Below, in pieces: positions 8,346-19,998 of a stretch of DNA of 64,000 bases. The DNA lies in assembly GCF_040361255.1 (NCBI RefSeq), contig NZ_APNG01000008.1:110482-174481 (forward strand). The letters are read 5' to 3'. Each line of letters begins with the position of its first letter. Positions within the stretch are counted from its first letter, which is position 1. Made by a program: the position numbers and the translations under genes. This stretch comes from Salinisphaera sp040361255. GTDB taxonomy: Bacteria > Pseudomonadota > Gammaproteobacteria > Nevskiales > Salinisphaeraceae. The notes under the pieces were generated by a model. The model searched no databases and was not told the DNA's origin. It worked only from the letters and a program-made list of their open reading frames with translations.

Positions 8346-9479
8346 GTGGCTGATTCGAAAGCCGATACCCGCGTCGCGCCCAAGGTCTGGGTGCTGCTGG
8401 GCGAGGGCGCCGGCGGGAACGCCCAGATGTGCCGGCTCGCGGACGCGCTGGGCTGGCCGTATCAAGCCAAGCAGATGCGCTATAACCGGTGGAATCATCT
8501 GCCCAACCCACTGCTCGGCGCGACCGACCGTACGCTCGACCGGCAGCGCTCGGACGCTATCGGGCCGCCGTGGCCGGATCTGGTCATTGCCGCGTCGCGT
8601 CGTGCGGCACCGCTGGCACGCTGGATTAAGCGCCAGTCGGGCGGGCGCACGCGGCTCGTGCATCTTTTGCACACCCAGGCGCCGCTGCATCATTTCGATC
8701 TGATCGTGACGCTACCGCAGTTTCGTGTTCCGGATGCGCCCAACGTGCTGCGCAATACGCTGCCGTTGAATACGCTCGACGCCGCGCGTCTCACACGCGC
8801 CGCCGAGCGTTGGCGACCGCAATTTGCACATTGGCCGCGGCCGTGGATCGCGGTGCTCGTGGGAGGCGATAGTTCGAGCTATCGGCTCGACGCCGATACC
8901 GCGCGACGACTGGCTGAGCGCGCCAACGCCCTGGCGGCCGAAATGGGCGGTAGCCTGCTGGTGACGACGAGCCCGCGTACGCCGGATCAAGCCACCCGCG
9001 TTCTGCGCGATACCGTGCGCGAGCCGGCGTATTTCTATGCCTGGCAGCGCGGCGGCGGCGATAATCCCTACGACGGTTTCCTGGCGCTGGCGGATCGTTT
9101 TCTGGTTACCGCCGACAGCGCTTCGTTGCCGGCCGAAGCCTGTGCCACTGGACGTCCTGTGGAACTGTTTACGTGGGCGCCGCGTAAGCCGTTGTTCGCT
9201 CTGGGACGGCTGCGCCAGCGACCGGTGATACGGCGCGCGGAGCGCGCGCTTATCTATTCGGGCGCGATCAAGCCGCGGCGTGATTTCGCCGCCTTTCATG
9301 CCCGGCTCGCCGAATTCGGCCTGATCGACGGGCAGGGGGGCGCGAAGGTGCCGGACGATCTCGGCCGCACGGTCGCGCATATTCGAGCGCTCATGGGCGA
9401 TAATTCGTTTCCGCTTGCGCCGTCGGTATCCCATCATCGATCGACCCATTCGTCGGCCCATTTCAAGGATAGTGCTTAA
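8346..9479 (+). CDS. ELM1/DUF1022 family protein, putative GT-B-like glycosyltransferase
   Basis: A 377-residue protein starting with GTG one base after the stop of the fusion gene, so the two are surely co-transcribed. It repeats the pattern of the fusion's C-terminal half: KVWVLLGEGAGGNAQMCRLADALGW, then WPDLVIAASRRAAP, AVLVGGDSSSYRLD and VTADSASLPAEA. The two ELM1 copies are clearly diverged paralogues and not a recent duplication. The family is poorly characterised; bacterial members usually sit in envelope glycolipid loci and resemble GT-B glycosyltransferases. The last 25 or so residues are Ser/His-rich and lie outside the domain. Confidence 0.72.
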   Translation: MADSKADTRVAPKVWVLLGEGAGGNAQMCRLADALGWPYQAKQMRYNRWNHLPNPLLGATDRTLDRQRSDAIGPPWPDLVIAASRRAAPLARWIKRQSGGRTRLVHLLHTQAPLHHFDLIVTLPQFRVPDAPNVLRNTLPLNTLDAARLTRAAERWRPQFAHWPRPWIAVLVGGDSSSYRLDADTARRLAERANALAAEMGGSLLVTTSPRTPDQATRVLRDTVREPAYFYAWQRGGGDNPYDGFLALADRFLVTADSASLPAEACATGRPVELFTWAPRKPLFALGRLRQRPVIRRAERALIYSGAIKPRRDFAAFHARLAEFGLIDGQGGAKVPDDLGRTVAHIRALMGDNSFPLAPSVSHHRSTHSSAHFKDSA

Positions 9480-9484
9480 ACGTC

Positions 9485-10207
9485 ATGGAATATCTTGATT
9501 TTGACAAGCTCGAAGCGATCGACACGAAAACCTTTCAGCAGGCTCACCCCTACCCTTGGCTAAATCCGATGGGGTTGTTGACCCAGGCCGGCTACGAGCG
9601 TCTGACCGCGACCCTGCCGAGTACCGAGCAGATGACGCCGATGTTCGGTATCCAGCGTTCGCACGGCCAGAAGGCCCACGACCGCTATGCGTTGGAATAC
9701 CGCGAGGGGCTGGATATCGACGATGCCTGGCATGAATTCGCCGCCGAGCTCATGGGCAAACGCTACCGGGCTTTCATTAAACGCCTGTTCGGGCGCGGCC
9801 GTTTCCAGTTTAATCTGCACTGGCACTACGCGCCGACCGGGGCGTCGGTATCGCCGCACTGTGATGCCACACGCAAGCTTGGCTCGCATATCTTCTATTT
9901 CAGCAACCCCGACAATTGGGATCCCAGCTGGGGTGGCGACACCTTGATTCTCGACGATGGCGGCCGTTTTTCGCGCAAGTCCGCGCCCGATTTCGAGGAT
10001 TTCGACCGTGCCTATGCGGGCGAGAGCATGGGCAATTACAGCCTGCTGTTCCAGCGCCAAGAGCGCTCCTGGCACGGCGTGCGTGAAATCACCTGCCCGG
10101 AAGGGCACTACCGCAAGGTTTTTATCGTAGTGATCAACGACCGCCTGCGCGCAACGCTGCGCCGAACCAAGGCGATTCTCATGCGCGAGGGTGCGCGTGA
10201 TGTCTGA
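9485..10207 (+). CDS. 2-oxoglutarate/Fe(II)-dependent dioxygenase
   Basis: A 240-residue double-stranded beta-helix oxygenase. The iron ligands are H125 and D127 in SPHCDAT and the distal H197 in SWHGV; R210 in HYRKVF is the likely 2-oxoglutarate contact. This is the prolyl-hydroxylase-like layout, different from the LpxO-like protein encoded 5 kb upstream. The product is presumably soluble. It lies 5 bases after the ELM1 gene and overlaps the sulfotransferase start by 8 bases, so it belongs to the same transcription unit. By context it may hydroxylate a sugar or lipid of the same glycolipid, or a protein. The substrate cannot be read from the sequence. Confidence 0.75.
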   Translation: MEYLDFDKLEAIDTKTFQQAHPYPWLNPMGLLTQAGYERLTATLPSTEQMTPMFGIQRSHGQKAHDRYALEYREGLDIDDAWHEFAAELMGKRYRAFIKRLFGRGRFQFNLHWHYAPTGASVSPHCDATRKLGSHIFYFSNPDNWDPSWGGDTLILDDGGRFSRKSAPDFEDFDRAYAGESMGNYSLLFQRQERSWHGVREITCPEGHYRKVFIVVINDRLRATLRRTKAILMREGARDV

Positions 10208-11180
10208 GGCGCCGGAAAGTAACAATCGATCCACCGCGGTTGTCGTACTTGGGGCGGGGCGCAGCGGCACCAGTGCGCTGACACGCGGGCTGGGCGCGCT
10301 CGGTATCGATCTCGGCGACAAGCTGCGCGCGCCCGGTGGCAAAAATCCGACCGGCTTCTACGAGGACGAGGACATTCTCGTTATCAGCAAGCGTCTCAAG
10401 CGCGCGCTGGGCATTCGTGGCCACAGCGTGCGCCTGCTCGACGAGGACGTCTGGACGCAACCGGCGGTCAAAAAAGTCCAGCGCGACGCGATACACATCA
10501 TCGGCGAGCGCTTCGGTAAGTCGCCGCTTTGGGGCTACAAATATGGCCGCACACTGCGCACGCTGCCGTTTTGGGACGGCGTATTCGACGCACTCGATCT
10601 GGACGTGCGCTACGTCATGCCGCTGCGCAATCCGCTGTCCGTGGCGCGCTCACGGGCACGCCTGAACCCGCAGCGCGGGCGTCAGGTCTGGTCTGATATG
10701 GAGTGGCTGGTCAACGTCGTGCCGTATTTCCATCGCGTGCGTGGTATGCCGCTGTCGATCGTCGATTTCGACCGTCTGATGGCCGAGCCGCGCGCCCAAC
10801 TGGAGCGTATTGCACGCGATCTGTCGCTGCCGCTCGATGCGACGGTGCAGGCCGGTATCGACACCTACGCCAAGGATTTCGTCCGACCGGATATGCCGCG
10901 CAGCCGGTTTTCCCGCGATGACCTGAGAACGGACCCGGCTGTGAACCGTTGGGTCGCCGAAGGTTATGGCCTACTCGACCGCGTCGCGGCCGACGAAATG
11001 AGAATTGACGATCCCGGGTTCTGGGCCGAATGGCAGCCAATCCAGGACGCGGTCAACGCGCTCGGTCCGCTCCTTGGCGAATTCGACTACATGAATAAAC
11101 GCCTCGCGCACGCACAATGGAATCCAACCAGTCCCGTGCCGGTCGTGCGTCAGATCTGGCGGGATTTGCGCAATCGCTGA
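10200..11180 (+). CDS. Sulfotransferase family protein
   Basis: A 326-residue protein. The N-terminal loop VVLGAGRSGTSALTRGLGALG is the 5'-phosphosulfate-binding P-loop of PAPS-dependent sulfotransferases. The segment DVRYVMPLRNPLSVARSRARL corresponds to the 3'-phosphate-binding region (RNP followed by S). ATG is chosen over an in-frame GTG nine bases earlier; it overlaps the oxygenase stop by 8 bases. The enzyme would transfer sulfate from PAPS to a hydroxyl of a sugar or lipid. Its place between an oxygenase and a GT4 glycosyltransferase suggests sulfation of the glycan head group made by this locus. Family assignment is good, acceptor unknown. Confidence 0.75.
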   Translation: MSEAPESNNRSTAVVVLGAGRSGTSALTRGLGALGIDLGDKLRAPGGKNPTGFYEDEDILVISKRLKRALGIRGHSVRLLDEDVWTQPAVKKVQRDAIHIIGERFGKSPLWGYKYGRTLRTLPFWDGVFDALDLDVRYVMPLRNPLSVARSRARLNPQRGRQVWSDMEWLVNVVPYFHRVRGMPLSIVDFDRLMAEPRAQLERIARDLSLPLDATVQAGIDTYAKDFVRPDMPRSRFSRDDLRTDPAVNRWVAEGYGLLDRVAADEMRIDDPGFWAEWQPIQDAVNALGPLLGEFDYMNKRLAHAQWNPTSPVPVVRQIWRDLRNR

Positions 11181-11190
11181 GCGTGCAGCC

Positions 11191-12444
11191 TTGGCGACGC
11201 AGCCGCTAAATTCTGCACCAATCGCGTTCTTCCTGCCGGCGCTGGCCGGCGGCGGCGTGGAGAAGAATTTTCTGCGTCTGGCCGGCGCGTTCGTAGCCGA
11301 GGGCTATGCGGTCGATCTGGTGCTGACCCGCGCCGGCGGCGATTATGAAAATGCCGTGCCGGCCGGCGTGACGGTGCATTGGTTGCAGCCGAGCGGCGTA
11401 CTGAACAGCCGCTGGACAGTGGCCCGCAATGCCCGCGTGCCGCTGGCCGCGCTATTGCGTCCCGTGCTGTTGCCGATCAAGTCTTCGCGCAACCTGCGTC
11501 ACGTGGCCGCGCTGGCCGACTATCTGAAGACCCGTCGGCCGCAGACACTCATTGCCGGGATGTCGTATCCGAATCTGGTCGCGATCTGGGCGCGCAACCG
11601 GGCTGGCGTGGATACGCGCATCGTAGTGACCGAGCGCAATACGCTGTCGCAAACCATCCAGCGCGTACACCGCAAATGGCGCTGGCGCTATCTGCCGGCG
11701 CTGCTCGGCCCGGCCTATCGCCAGGCCGATCACGTCGTCGCGGTTTCGCACGGCGTGGCCGACGATCTGGCCACAGTGACCGGCCTGTCGCGATCGGCGA
11801 TCCGGACGATCTACAATCCGGTTGTGTCGCCGGCGATCGCAGAGCAGGCGGCCAGCGCCCCCAACCATGCCTGGTTTACGCCCGGCCAGCCGCCGGTCAT
11901 TCTGGCTGCCGGGCGCTTGACGAGCGCAAAACGCTTCGACCGGCTGATTCGGGCGTTTGCCCGAGTGCGCCAGACATCGCAGGCGCGCCTGCTGATTCTT
12001 GGCGAAGGCCGCGACCGGCGCGCGCTTCAAGCGCTGGCCCGTGAGCAGGGCGTGGCCGGCGATGTCGCCATGCCCGGCTTTGCCGATAATCCCTATGCAT
12101 TCATGGCGCAGGCGGCGGTGTTCGTGTTGTCGTCGGACTATGAAGGTCTGCCGACGGTGCTGATCGAGGCGCTCGCCTGCGGCGCGACCGTGGTCGCCAC
12201 CGACTGCCCGAGTGGGCCGCGTGAGATATTGGACGGCGGGCGCTACGGCGCGCTGGTGGCCTGTGAAGACGAAGCGGGCCTTGCCTCGGCTATTAGCGCC
12301 GCGTTGGCGGCGCCGGCCGACCGCGATCGCCAGAAGGCGCGCGCCGAGGCTTTCTCGCTGGATGAAAGCCTGCGGCAGTATCGGACGCTGTGCCTCGATA
12401 AATCCCGGTCCGCAAATAAACGCAAACAGGGCGATAGATTCTAG
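11191..12444 (+). CDS. Glycosyltransferase family 4 protein
   Basis: A 417-residue GT-B glycosyltransferase. The N-terminal half has the glycine-rich acceptor loop ALAGGGVEKNFLRLA near residue 20. The C-terminal half carries AAGRLTSAKRFDRLIRAF, then SSDYEGLPTVLIEALACG, the classic EX7E donor-sugar motif of GT4 enzymes. TTG is the only near start. It ends by overlapping the stop codon of the convergent GT2 gene by four bases. It probably adds a sugar from a nucleotide donor to the same lipid-linked acceptor as its neighbours; sugar identity is not predictable. Confidence 0.83.
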   Translation: MATQPLNSAPIAFFLPALAGGGVEKNFLRLAGAFVAEGYAVDLVLTRAGGDYENAVPAGVTVHWLQPSGVLNSRWTVARNARVPLAALLRPVLLPIKSSRNLRHVAALADYLKTRRPQTLIAGMSYPNLVAIWARNRAGVDTRIVVTERNTLSQTIQRVHRKWRWRYLPALLGPAYRQADHVVAVSHGVADDLATVTGLSRSAIRTIYNPVVSPAIAEQAASAPNHAWFTPGQPPVILAAGRLTSAKRFDRLIRAFARVRQTSQARLLILGEGRDRRALQALAREQGVAGDVAMPGFADNPYAFMAQAAVFVLSSDYEGLPTVLIEALACGATVVATDCPSGPREILDGGRYGALVACEDEAGLASAISAALAAPADRDRQKARAEAFSLDESLRQYRTLCLDKSRSANKRKQGDRF

Positions 12445-13469
12445 AGCCGATTCAACACGGGCATCGTCGCAAGCTGTGGCCGAATGGCCTGGCGAATCGC
12501 GCCCGGCACCGCGCTGCGCAGCGGCGAGCGCCAGAAACGGCGCCACGGCCGTTGGCCGTTGGCTGATGCCGCGTTCCAGCAGGTTTTAAGCCAGAAGCCG
12601 GCCAGGACGGCAGTGAAATCCGGCTCGGGGTAGAGACCGGCGCGCCGATTGGCGGTCTGCAGTGCCAGCAGCCAACGCTCGCTCCAGTCCACGTACGCGG
12701 CGTCTGGTGTAAAACCGGTTTTGTGCATGCGCCGCAGCAGATAATGACGTTCCAGATCTTCAGGCGCGTAGTCCATGCCCAGGGCGTCGAGCTGTGCGGC
12801 GAAGATCTGCAGGCGCCAGCCCTTGCTTTGGTCGACGTGGTCGTGGCTGGCGCGGTCGTCGTGCTCGCGACGATAAACCAACACTTCCGGCAGCGTCGAG
12901 AGCCTGTATTCGGCAGCGATCCGCGCCCATAGATCATAGTCGGAGCCGAGCGCAAAATCTTCCCGGTGATCGAATGCGCGCAGTACGGCGGTGCGCGTCA
13001 TCGCGGTGGAGTTCTCCAGGCCGGCGCGGAACAGACGTTCGGCAGCCACTTGATCGGGATCGACGGCCTTGCGCTTGATCTTGCCGGTGGGCTTGCCGGC
13101 GGCGTCGATCCACTCGATGAATCCGCCCACGCCGGCATGATCGGCATGGGTATCCAGAAACCGCGCCTGGCGATCCAGCCGCTGAGGCAGCGCGAAATCG
13201 TCGCTGTCCAGAAACGCCAGGTACTCGCCGCGGGCCGCGTCGATACCGCGATTGCGGGCGGCGGCGATGCCGCGATTGCACTCGTTGGCGATCACGCGGA
13301 TGCGTGGATCGTCGTAGCGGCGCACGCGCGCCACGCTGTCGTCGGTCGACCCGTCGTCGACCACCAGAAGTTCGTAGTCGCCGCAGGTCTGGGCGAGCAC
13401 GCTGTCGATAGCGGCGTCAATATAGTGGGCGCGGTTGTAGACCGGAATCAGAACCGTGATCTTGGGCAT
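12441..13469 (-). CDS. Glycosyltransferase family 2 protein
   Basis: A 342-residue GT-A enzyme. It starts with MPKITVLIPVYNRAHYIDAAI and has the donor motifs DDGSTDD (about residue 38) and DSDD (about residue 89), which bind the nucleotide sugar and metal. There is no C-terminal membrane region of the polysaccharide-synthase type, so it is likely a cytoplasmic single-sugar transferase. It is the only gene of the block on the minus strand; its stop codon interlocks with that of the GT4 gene, and its start faces the ABC-transporter promoter. It most likely works on the same glycolipid, but as a separate transcription unit it could be regulated apart. Confidence 0.85.
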   Translation of the reverse strand: MPKITVLIPVYNRAHYIDAAIDSVLAQTCGDYELLVVDDGSTDDSVARVRRYDDPRIRVIANECNRGIAAARNRGIDAARGEYLAFLDSDDFALPQRLDRQARFLDTHADHAGVGGFIEWIDAAGKPTGKIKRKAVDPDQVAAERLFRAGLENSTAMTRTAVLRAFDHREDFALGSDYDLWARIAAEYRLSTLPEVLVYRREHDDRASHDHVDQSKGWRLQIFAAQLDALGMDYAPEDLERHYLLRRMHKTGFTPDAAYVDWSERWLLALQTANRRAGLYPEPDFTAVLAGFWLKTCWNAASANGQRPWRRFWRSPLRSAVPGAIRQAIRPQLATMPVLNRL

Positions 13470-13560
13470 GGGCAGCGTGAATACAAAAACGCTAGGATAC
13501 CGGTCGACGCGCCGAGCGGGGCCACCGCGTCACCGCCGTCGCGCGCTTTGCTAACGCTTG

Positions 13561-13566
13561 TATAAT
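13561..13566 (+). promoter_or_regulatory. -10 hexamer TATAAT for the MsbA-like gene
   Basis: A perfect TATAAT lies in the divergent gap 27 bases before the GTG start at 13594. The -35 region at normal spacing is weak. The site also argues against the in-frame TTG at 13558 as a translation start, because that codon lies inside the promoter. Confidence 0.45.
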
Positions 13567-13593
13567 ACAAGTTTTAATCGACTGGCCGAGCCC

Positions 13594-15318
13594 GTGCAAC
13601 TGATCCGAGCGTTCTTCAAACAGTACCCTGCCCAGTGCCTGATCGTCTGGGCCTGCCTGATCGTGGCCAGTGTTGCCGAGGGGCTGAGCATCTCGACGCT
13701 GCTTCCGATGCTCGGCCTGGCAACCGGCCAGGGTACGGCAGGCGGCATGGTCGACGCCGAGAGCGCCGACTTTCTCACCCAGGCGCTGCACGGCCTGTCG
13801 ATCGATCCGAATATCGCCACCATGATCGGGCTTGTGGTCTTCGGCTTGGTCGCCAAGGCCGCGCTCACGCTGCTGGCCTATCGCCAAGTCGGCTATACGG
13901 TGGCCAGTATTGCCACCGATATACGGCTGGCGTTACTGCGGGCATTGTCCGGTTCGCGCTGGGAGTATTTCCTGCGTCAGCGCACCGGTAGCCTCGCCAA
14001 TGCGATTTCCACCGAGGCCACCAACAGCGCGGCGGCGTTCCAGAGCATGGCCAATCTGTCTGCGCTGCTGTCCCAGTCGATCGTTTTCTTCGTCATCGCA
14101 TTGCTGATCAACTGGTTTGCCGCCGTGATGGCAGTGGCCATCGGCGCCGTGATCTTCGCTCTGCTCAAGGTCATGGTGTCGATTTCACGCGAGGCTGGCG
14201 GCCAGCAGAAAGCATTGTTCAAGTCCTTGATGGCGCTGCTGACCGACTCGCTGTCGTCGCTTAAACCGCTTAAGTCGATGGCGCGCGAGAACCAGATGGA
14301 CAGCCTGCTGGAGCGCCAGACGCGCCAGCTCAACCGCGCATTGCGAACTCAGGTTCTGTCGCGCGAAGTGCTCAAGGCGATGCAGGAGCTGTTCATCGGG
14401 CTGGTGCTGGTCGCCGGTGTGGCGGTATCGCTGCTGGTCTGGCAATTGGCGCTGGCCGAGATCATGGTGCTGACCGTGGTTCTAGCGCGTACGCTTACGC
14501 GATTGAGCAAACTGCAGCAGGAATACCAGAAACTGGCCGCCAGCGAGGCCTTCTACTGGTCGATGCAAGCGGCCATAGATGAGGCGCGTGAGGCGCGTGA
14601 GCAGCCGTTCGGCACGCGCGAACCCACGCTCAAGTCGGGTATCCGGCTGGATAATCTGACGTTTCGCTACAACAGCCAGGCGGTGCTCGATCGTTTCGAC
14701 CTGGAAATACCGGCCGGCCGGGTCACTGCCCTCATCGGCCCGTCGGGTGCGGGCAAAACCACCGCCGTAGACCTGATCATCGGGCTGTTGCGGGCCAGCA
14801 GCGGCGACGTGCGCATCGACGGTATTTCGATCAACGAACTGGATATCCGCGGTTGGCGCGGCATGATCGGCTATGTGCCTCAGGATACGGTGCTGTTGCA
14901 CGATACGATCCTGAACAACGTGATTATCGGCAACGCCGATATCAGCGAACAGGACGCGCACTGGGCGCTGGAAAAAGCCGGCGCGCTCGATTTCGTTGCG
15001 AGCCTCGAAGACGGCGTGCATACCGTGGTCGGCGAGCACGGCAGCCGGTTTTCCGGCGGCCAACGACAGCGCATCGTCATTGCGCGCGCGCTCGCGCACC
15101 GGCCGCGGCTGCTGATTCTCGACGAGGCGACCAGCGCGCTCGACCCCGAAACCGAGAAAGCAGTCAGCGAAACCCTGCGCGGGCTGGGCAGCGACTACAC
15201 CATTCTTTCTATCTCACACCGGCCCACGCTCATGGAACTCGCGGATCGGGTCTATCGTATCGAGGGTGGCCAGGCCTGGCGCCTGCACGCCGACGAGGCG
15301 GCGACCGAAGTCGGCTGA
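13594..15318 (+). CDS. MsbA-like lipid exporter ABC transporter (fused permease-ATPase)
   Basis: A 574-residue half transporter. Transmembrane segments fill roughly residues 15-300. The nucleotide-binding domain has Walker A GPSGAGKTT, the signature SGGQRQR, Walker B LLILDEATSALD and the H-loop SISHRPT. This is the type-1 exporter family of MsbA and lipid-linked oligosaccharide flippases such as PglK. GTG at 13594 is preferred because the upstream TTG falls in the -10 box. Ending the glycolipid gene block, it is the natural candidate to flip the finished glycolipid across the inner membrane. It could instead be the main lipid A flippase of the cell, but the usual msbA-lpxK pairing is not seen. 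Confidence 0.8.
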   Translation: MQLIRAFFKQYPAQCLIVWACLIVASVAEGLSISTLLPMLGLATGQGTAGGMVDAESADFLTQALHGLSIDPNIATMIGLVVFGLVAKAALTLLAYRQVGYTVASIATDIRLALLRALSGSRWEYFLRQRTGSLANAISTEATNSAAAFQSMANLSALLSQSIVFFVIALLINWFAAVMAVAIGAVIFALLKVMVSISREAGGQQKALFKSLMALLTDSLSSLKPLKSMARENQMDSLLERQTRQLNRALRTQVLSREVLKAMQELFIGLVLVAGVAVSLLVWQLALAEIMVLTVVLARTLTRLSKLQQEYQKLAASEAFYWSMQAAIDEAREAREQPFGTREPTLKSGIRLDNLTFRYNSQAVLDRFDLEIPAGRVTALIGPSGAGKTTAVDLIIGLLRASSGDVRIDGISINELDIRGWRGMIGYVPQDTVLLHDTILNNVIIGNADISEQDAHWALEKAGALDFVASLEDGVHTVVGEHGSRFSGGQRQRIVIARALAHRPRLLILDEATSALDPETEKAVSETLRGLGSDYTILSISHRPTLMELADRVYRIEGGQAWRLHADEAATEVG

Positions 15319-15337
15319 TTGCCGCCGGCAGCGTATT

Positions 15338-15799
15338 TCAAGCCGGATCCTGCTCCTGCACGGTGCCGCTGCGTGCCAGGCGGGCCAGGGCATCGGCCAG
15401 CGATGCATCGGTCACATAAGCAGCGATCTGTGTGATATGGGCACGGTTGGCGGCACTGATCGGACGCGGTCGCGCCGTCGCTGCCTGGCGATCGGGATTA
15501 TCGGGACGTACGCGGATCTGAAGGTCATCCACGTGCACACGCATACGCTGGGCCAGCGCCTGAATAATTGCCGGCTGCATGTAACGCAGCCGCGTGGCCC
15601 AGCCGCCGTTTGTCACATGCAGGCGCAGGCGGTAGTGGTCGTAGGCGGCAACGCGCAGGTGCGGGCCGGCGGCGTCCGGCAGGATTTCCAGGATCGCCGC
15701 GCGCATACGCTCGAGAAAACGCGCTCGACCGATCAGATCGGCAATATCCGGCGTCGCTGTATGCAGCAGGGACTGGATTGAGCGGGGCGTCGTCCCCAT
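15338..15799 (-). CDS. dciA: DciA/DUF721 family replicative-helicase operator
   Basis: A 153-residue protein with the DUF721 domain: RSIQSLLHT near the start, RVAAYDHYRLRLHVTNGGWATRLRYMQP in the middle, and a Pro/Arg-rich linker before a last helix. ATG at 15799 (MGTTPRS) is preferred; the frame stays open upstream but the sequence is low-complexity there. DciA proteins load the DnaB helicase in bacteria that lack DnaC. A dciA gene next to secA is a known arrangement in Pseudomonas and relatives, which supports the call. It is divergent from secA and convergent with the ABC transporter gene. Confidence 0.75.
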   Translation of the reverse strand: MGTTPRSIQSLLHTATPDIADLIGRARFLERMRAAILEILPDAAGPHLRVAAYDHYRLRLHVTNGGWATRLRYMQPAIIQALAQRMRVHVDDLQIRVRPDNPDRQAATARPRPISAANRAHITQIAAYVTDASLADALARLARSGTVQEQDPA

Positions 15800-15873
15800 G
15801 GTCGGGGTCTCGGCCGACGGACTAATAGCGCCGAGCGTATCAGCCGGGCTGACAGGCGTCACTGCAGAGGTTC

Positions 15874-15903
15874 CTGAAACCCATATCCGGCCTGCGGTAT
15901 CAT
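15874..15903 (+). promoter_or_regulatory. Candidate sigma-70 promoter for secA
   Basis: CTGAAA and TATCAT are separated by 18 bases in the dciA-secA divergent gap, about 65 bases before the secA ATG. Each hexamer matches the consensus at four or five positions. Confidence 0.42.
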
Positions 15904-15967
15904 GCTTTTCTTTTGGAGCCGCGCGACGGCTCGACGGCGACGACGACGAGCCAGACGACGAGGGACC

Positions 15968-18772
<2,805 letters not shown>

Positions 18773-18778
18773 ACCGAT

Positions 18779-19993
18779 ATGGCCGTCAATCTGAGTGCGC
18801 CGGGGCGTTTGACGCCGGTGGCCGGCGCCGAATGGGCCGTGGGCGAGGCGGCGATCAAAAAGCCCGGTCGCAACGATATGGCCGTGCTCAAACTCGCCGA
18901 TACCGCCACGGTTGCCGGCGTATTCACGCAAAACGCCTTCGCGGCCGCGCCGGTGCGCGTGGCCCAGCGGCATCTGGCGATCGGTCGCGTTCGTGCACTG
19001 CTGGTCAACAGTGGCAACGCCAATGCCGGTACCGGCCGGCGCGGTGAAGCCGATGCGCTCGCCTGCTGCGAGCGCACCGCGGCCGCGCTGTCGATCGACC
19101 CCGAACAGGTATTGCCGTTTTCCACCGGCGTGATCGGCCAGCATCTGCCGCTTGCGCGTATGCAGGCATGCATCGACGCGCTGGGCGGACGTTTGGATAC
19201 CGATCACTGGCTGGATGCCGCCCAGGCCATCATGACCACCGATACCGTCGCCAAGGGCGCATCGCGCCATGTCGATATCGGCGATGGCGCGACGGTAACG
19301 CTCACGGGCATCGCCAAGGGCTCGGGCATGATTCGTCCGGATATGGCGACCATGCTGTCGTTCATCGCCACCGACGCTGCGATCGATCGCGACACGCTCG
19401 ACCACGCCCTGCGTGAGGCGATGACCGCTTCTTTCAATGCCATTTCCGTCGATGGCGACACCTCCACCAACGATGCCTGTATCGCCTGCGCCACCGGCGC
19501 CGGGGCGCGGGTTGCGCGCGACAGCGCGGGCTGGCCTGCCTTCATGGAAGCGCTCACCGATCTGGCCCGCGAGCTTGCGCAGGCCATTGTGCGCGACGGC
19601 GAGGGGGCGACCCGCTTCATCACATTGGATGTCACCGGCGCGCGCGACGCGAACGAGGCGCGCGAAGTCGCATTCACGGTCGCCCATTCGCCGCTGGTCA
19701 AGACCGCCTGCTTTGCCGGCGACCCCAACTGGGGGCGTATCCTGGCGGCAGTGGGTCGCGCGCCCGTTGCCGACTTCGGGATCGATCGAGTAGCGATTGC
19801 GCTCGATGATGTCGCGATCGTCGCCGATGGCGAGCCGCGCGACGACTATGCAGAAGCCGACGCGGCCGCGGTAATGGCCAAAAGCGAATACACCATCGCC
19901 ATCGACCTGGGCCGTGGCAACGCCCATGCACGTATCTGGACGTCCGATCTGTCCTACGAATACGTGCGAATCAACGCCGAATACCGTAGTTGA
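18779..19993 (+). CDS. argJ: Bifunctional glutamate N-acetyltransferase / amino-acid N-acetyltransferase
   Basis: A 404-residue ArgJ. The self-cleavage site is in GMIRPDMATMLSF, where the Thr at about residue 191 becomes the N-terminal nucleophile of the beta chain. Other family blocks are LVNSGNANAGTG near residue 77 and GDPNWGRI near residue 315. ArgJ recycles the acetyl group from N-acetylornithine to glutamate in arginine synthesis; some forms also use acetyl-CoA. It follows secA by six bases and ends overlapping the region of the mutT start, so the three are probably one transcription unit. This secA-argJ-mutT order is found in several gammaproteobacteria. Confidence 0.95.
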   Translation: MAVNLSAPGRLTPVAGAEWAVGEAAIKKPGRNDMAVLKLADTATVAGVFTQNAFAAAPVRVAQRHLAIGRVRALLVNSGNANAGTGRRGEADALACCERTAAALSIDPEQVLPFSTGVIGQHLPLARMQACIDALGGRLDTDHWLDAAQAIMTTDTVAKGASRHVDIGDGATVTLTGIAKGSGMIRPDMATMLSFIATDAAIDRDTLDHALREAMTASFNAISVDGDTSTNDACIACATGAGARVARDSAGWPAFMEALTDLARELAQAIVRDGEGATRFITLDVTGARDANEAREVAFTVAHSPLVKTACFAGDPNWGRILAAVGRAPVADFGIDRVAIALDDVAIVADGEPRDDYAEADAAAVMAKSEYTIAIDLGRGNAHARIWTSDLSYEYVRINAEYRS

Positions 19994-19998
19994 ACACG

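Noticed and set aside
13558..13593. TTG start for the MsbA-like protein
   Set aside because: The codon sits within the TATAAT element, so it would be upstream of the transcript; GTG at 13594 is used.
15902..15967. A longer N-terminus for SecA (Arg-rich, starting MLFFWSR)
   Set aside because: It overlaps the likely promoter -10, and the standard SecA start MSKFL lies at 15968.
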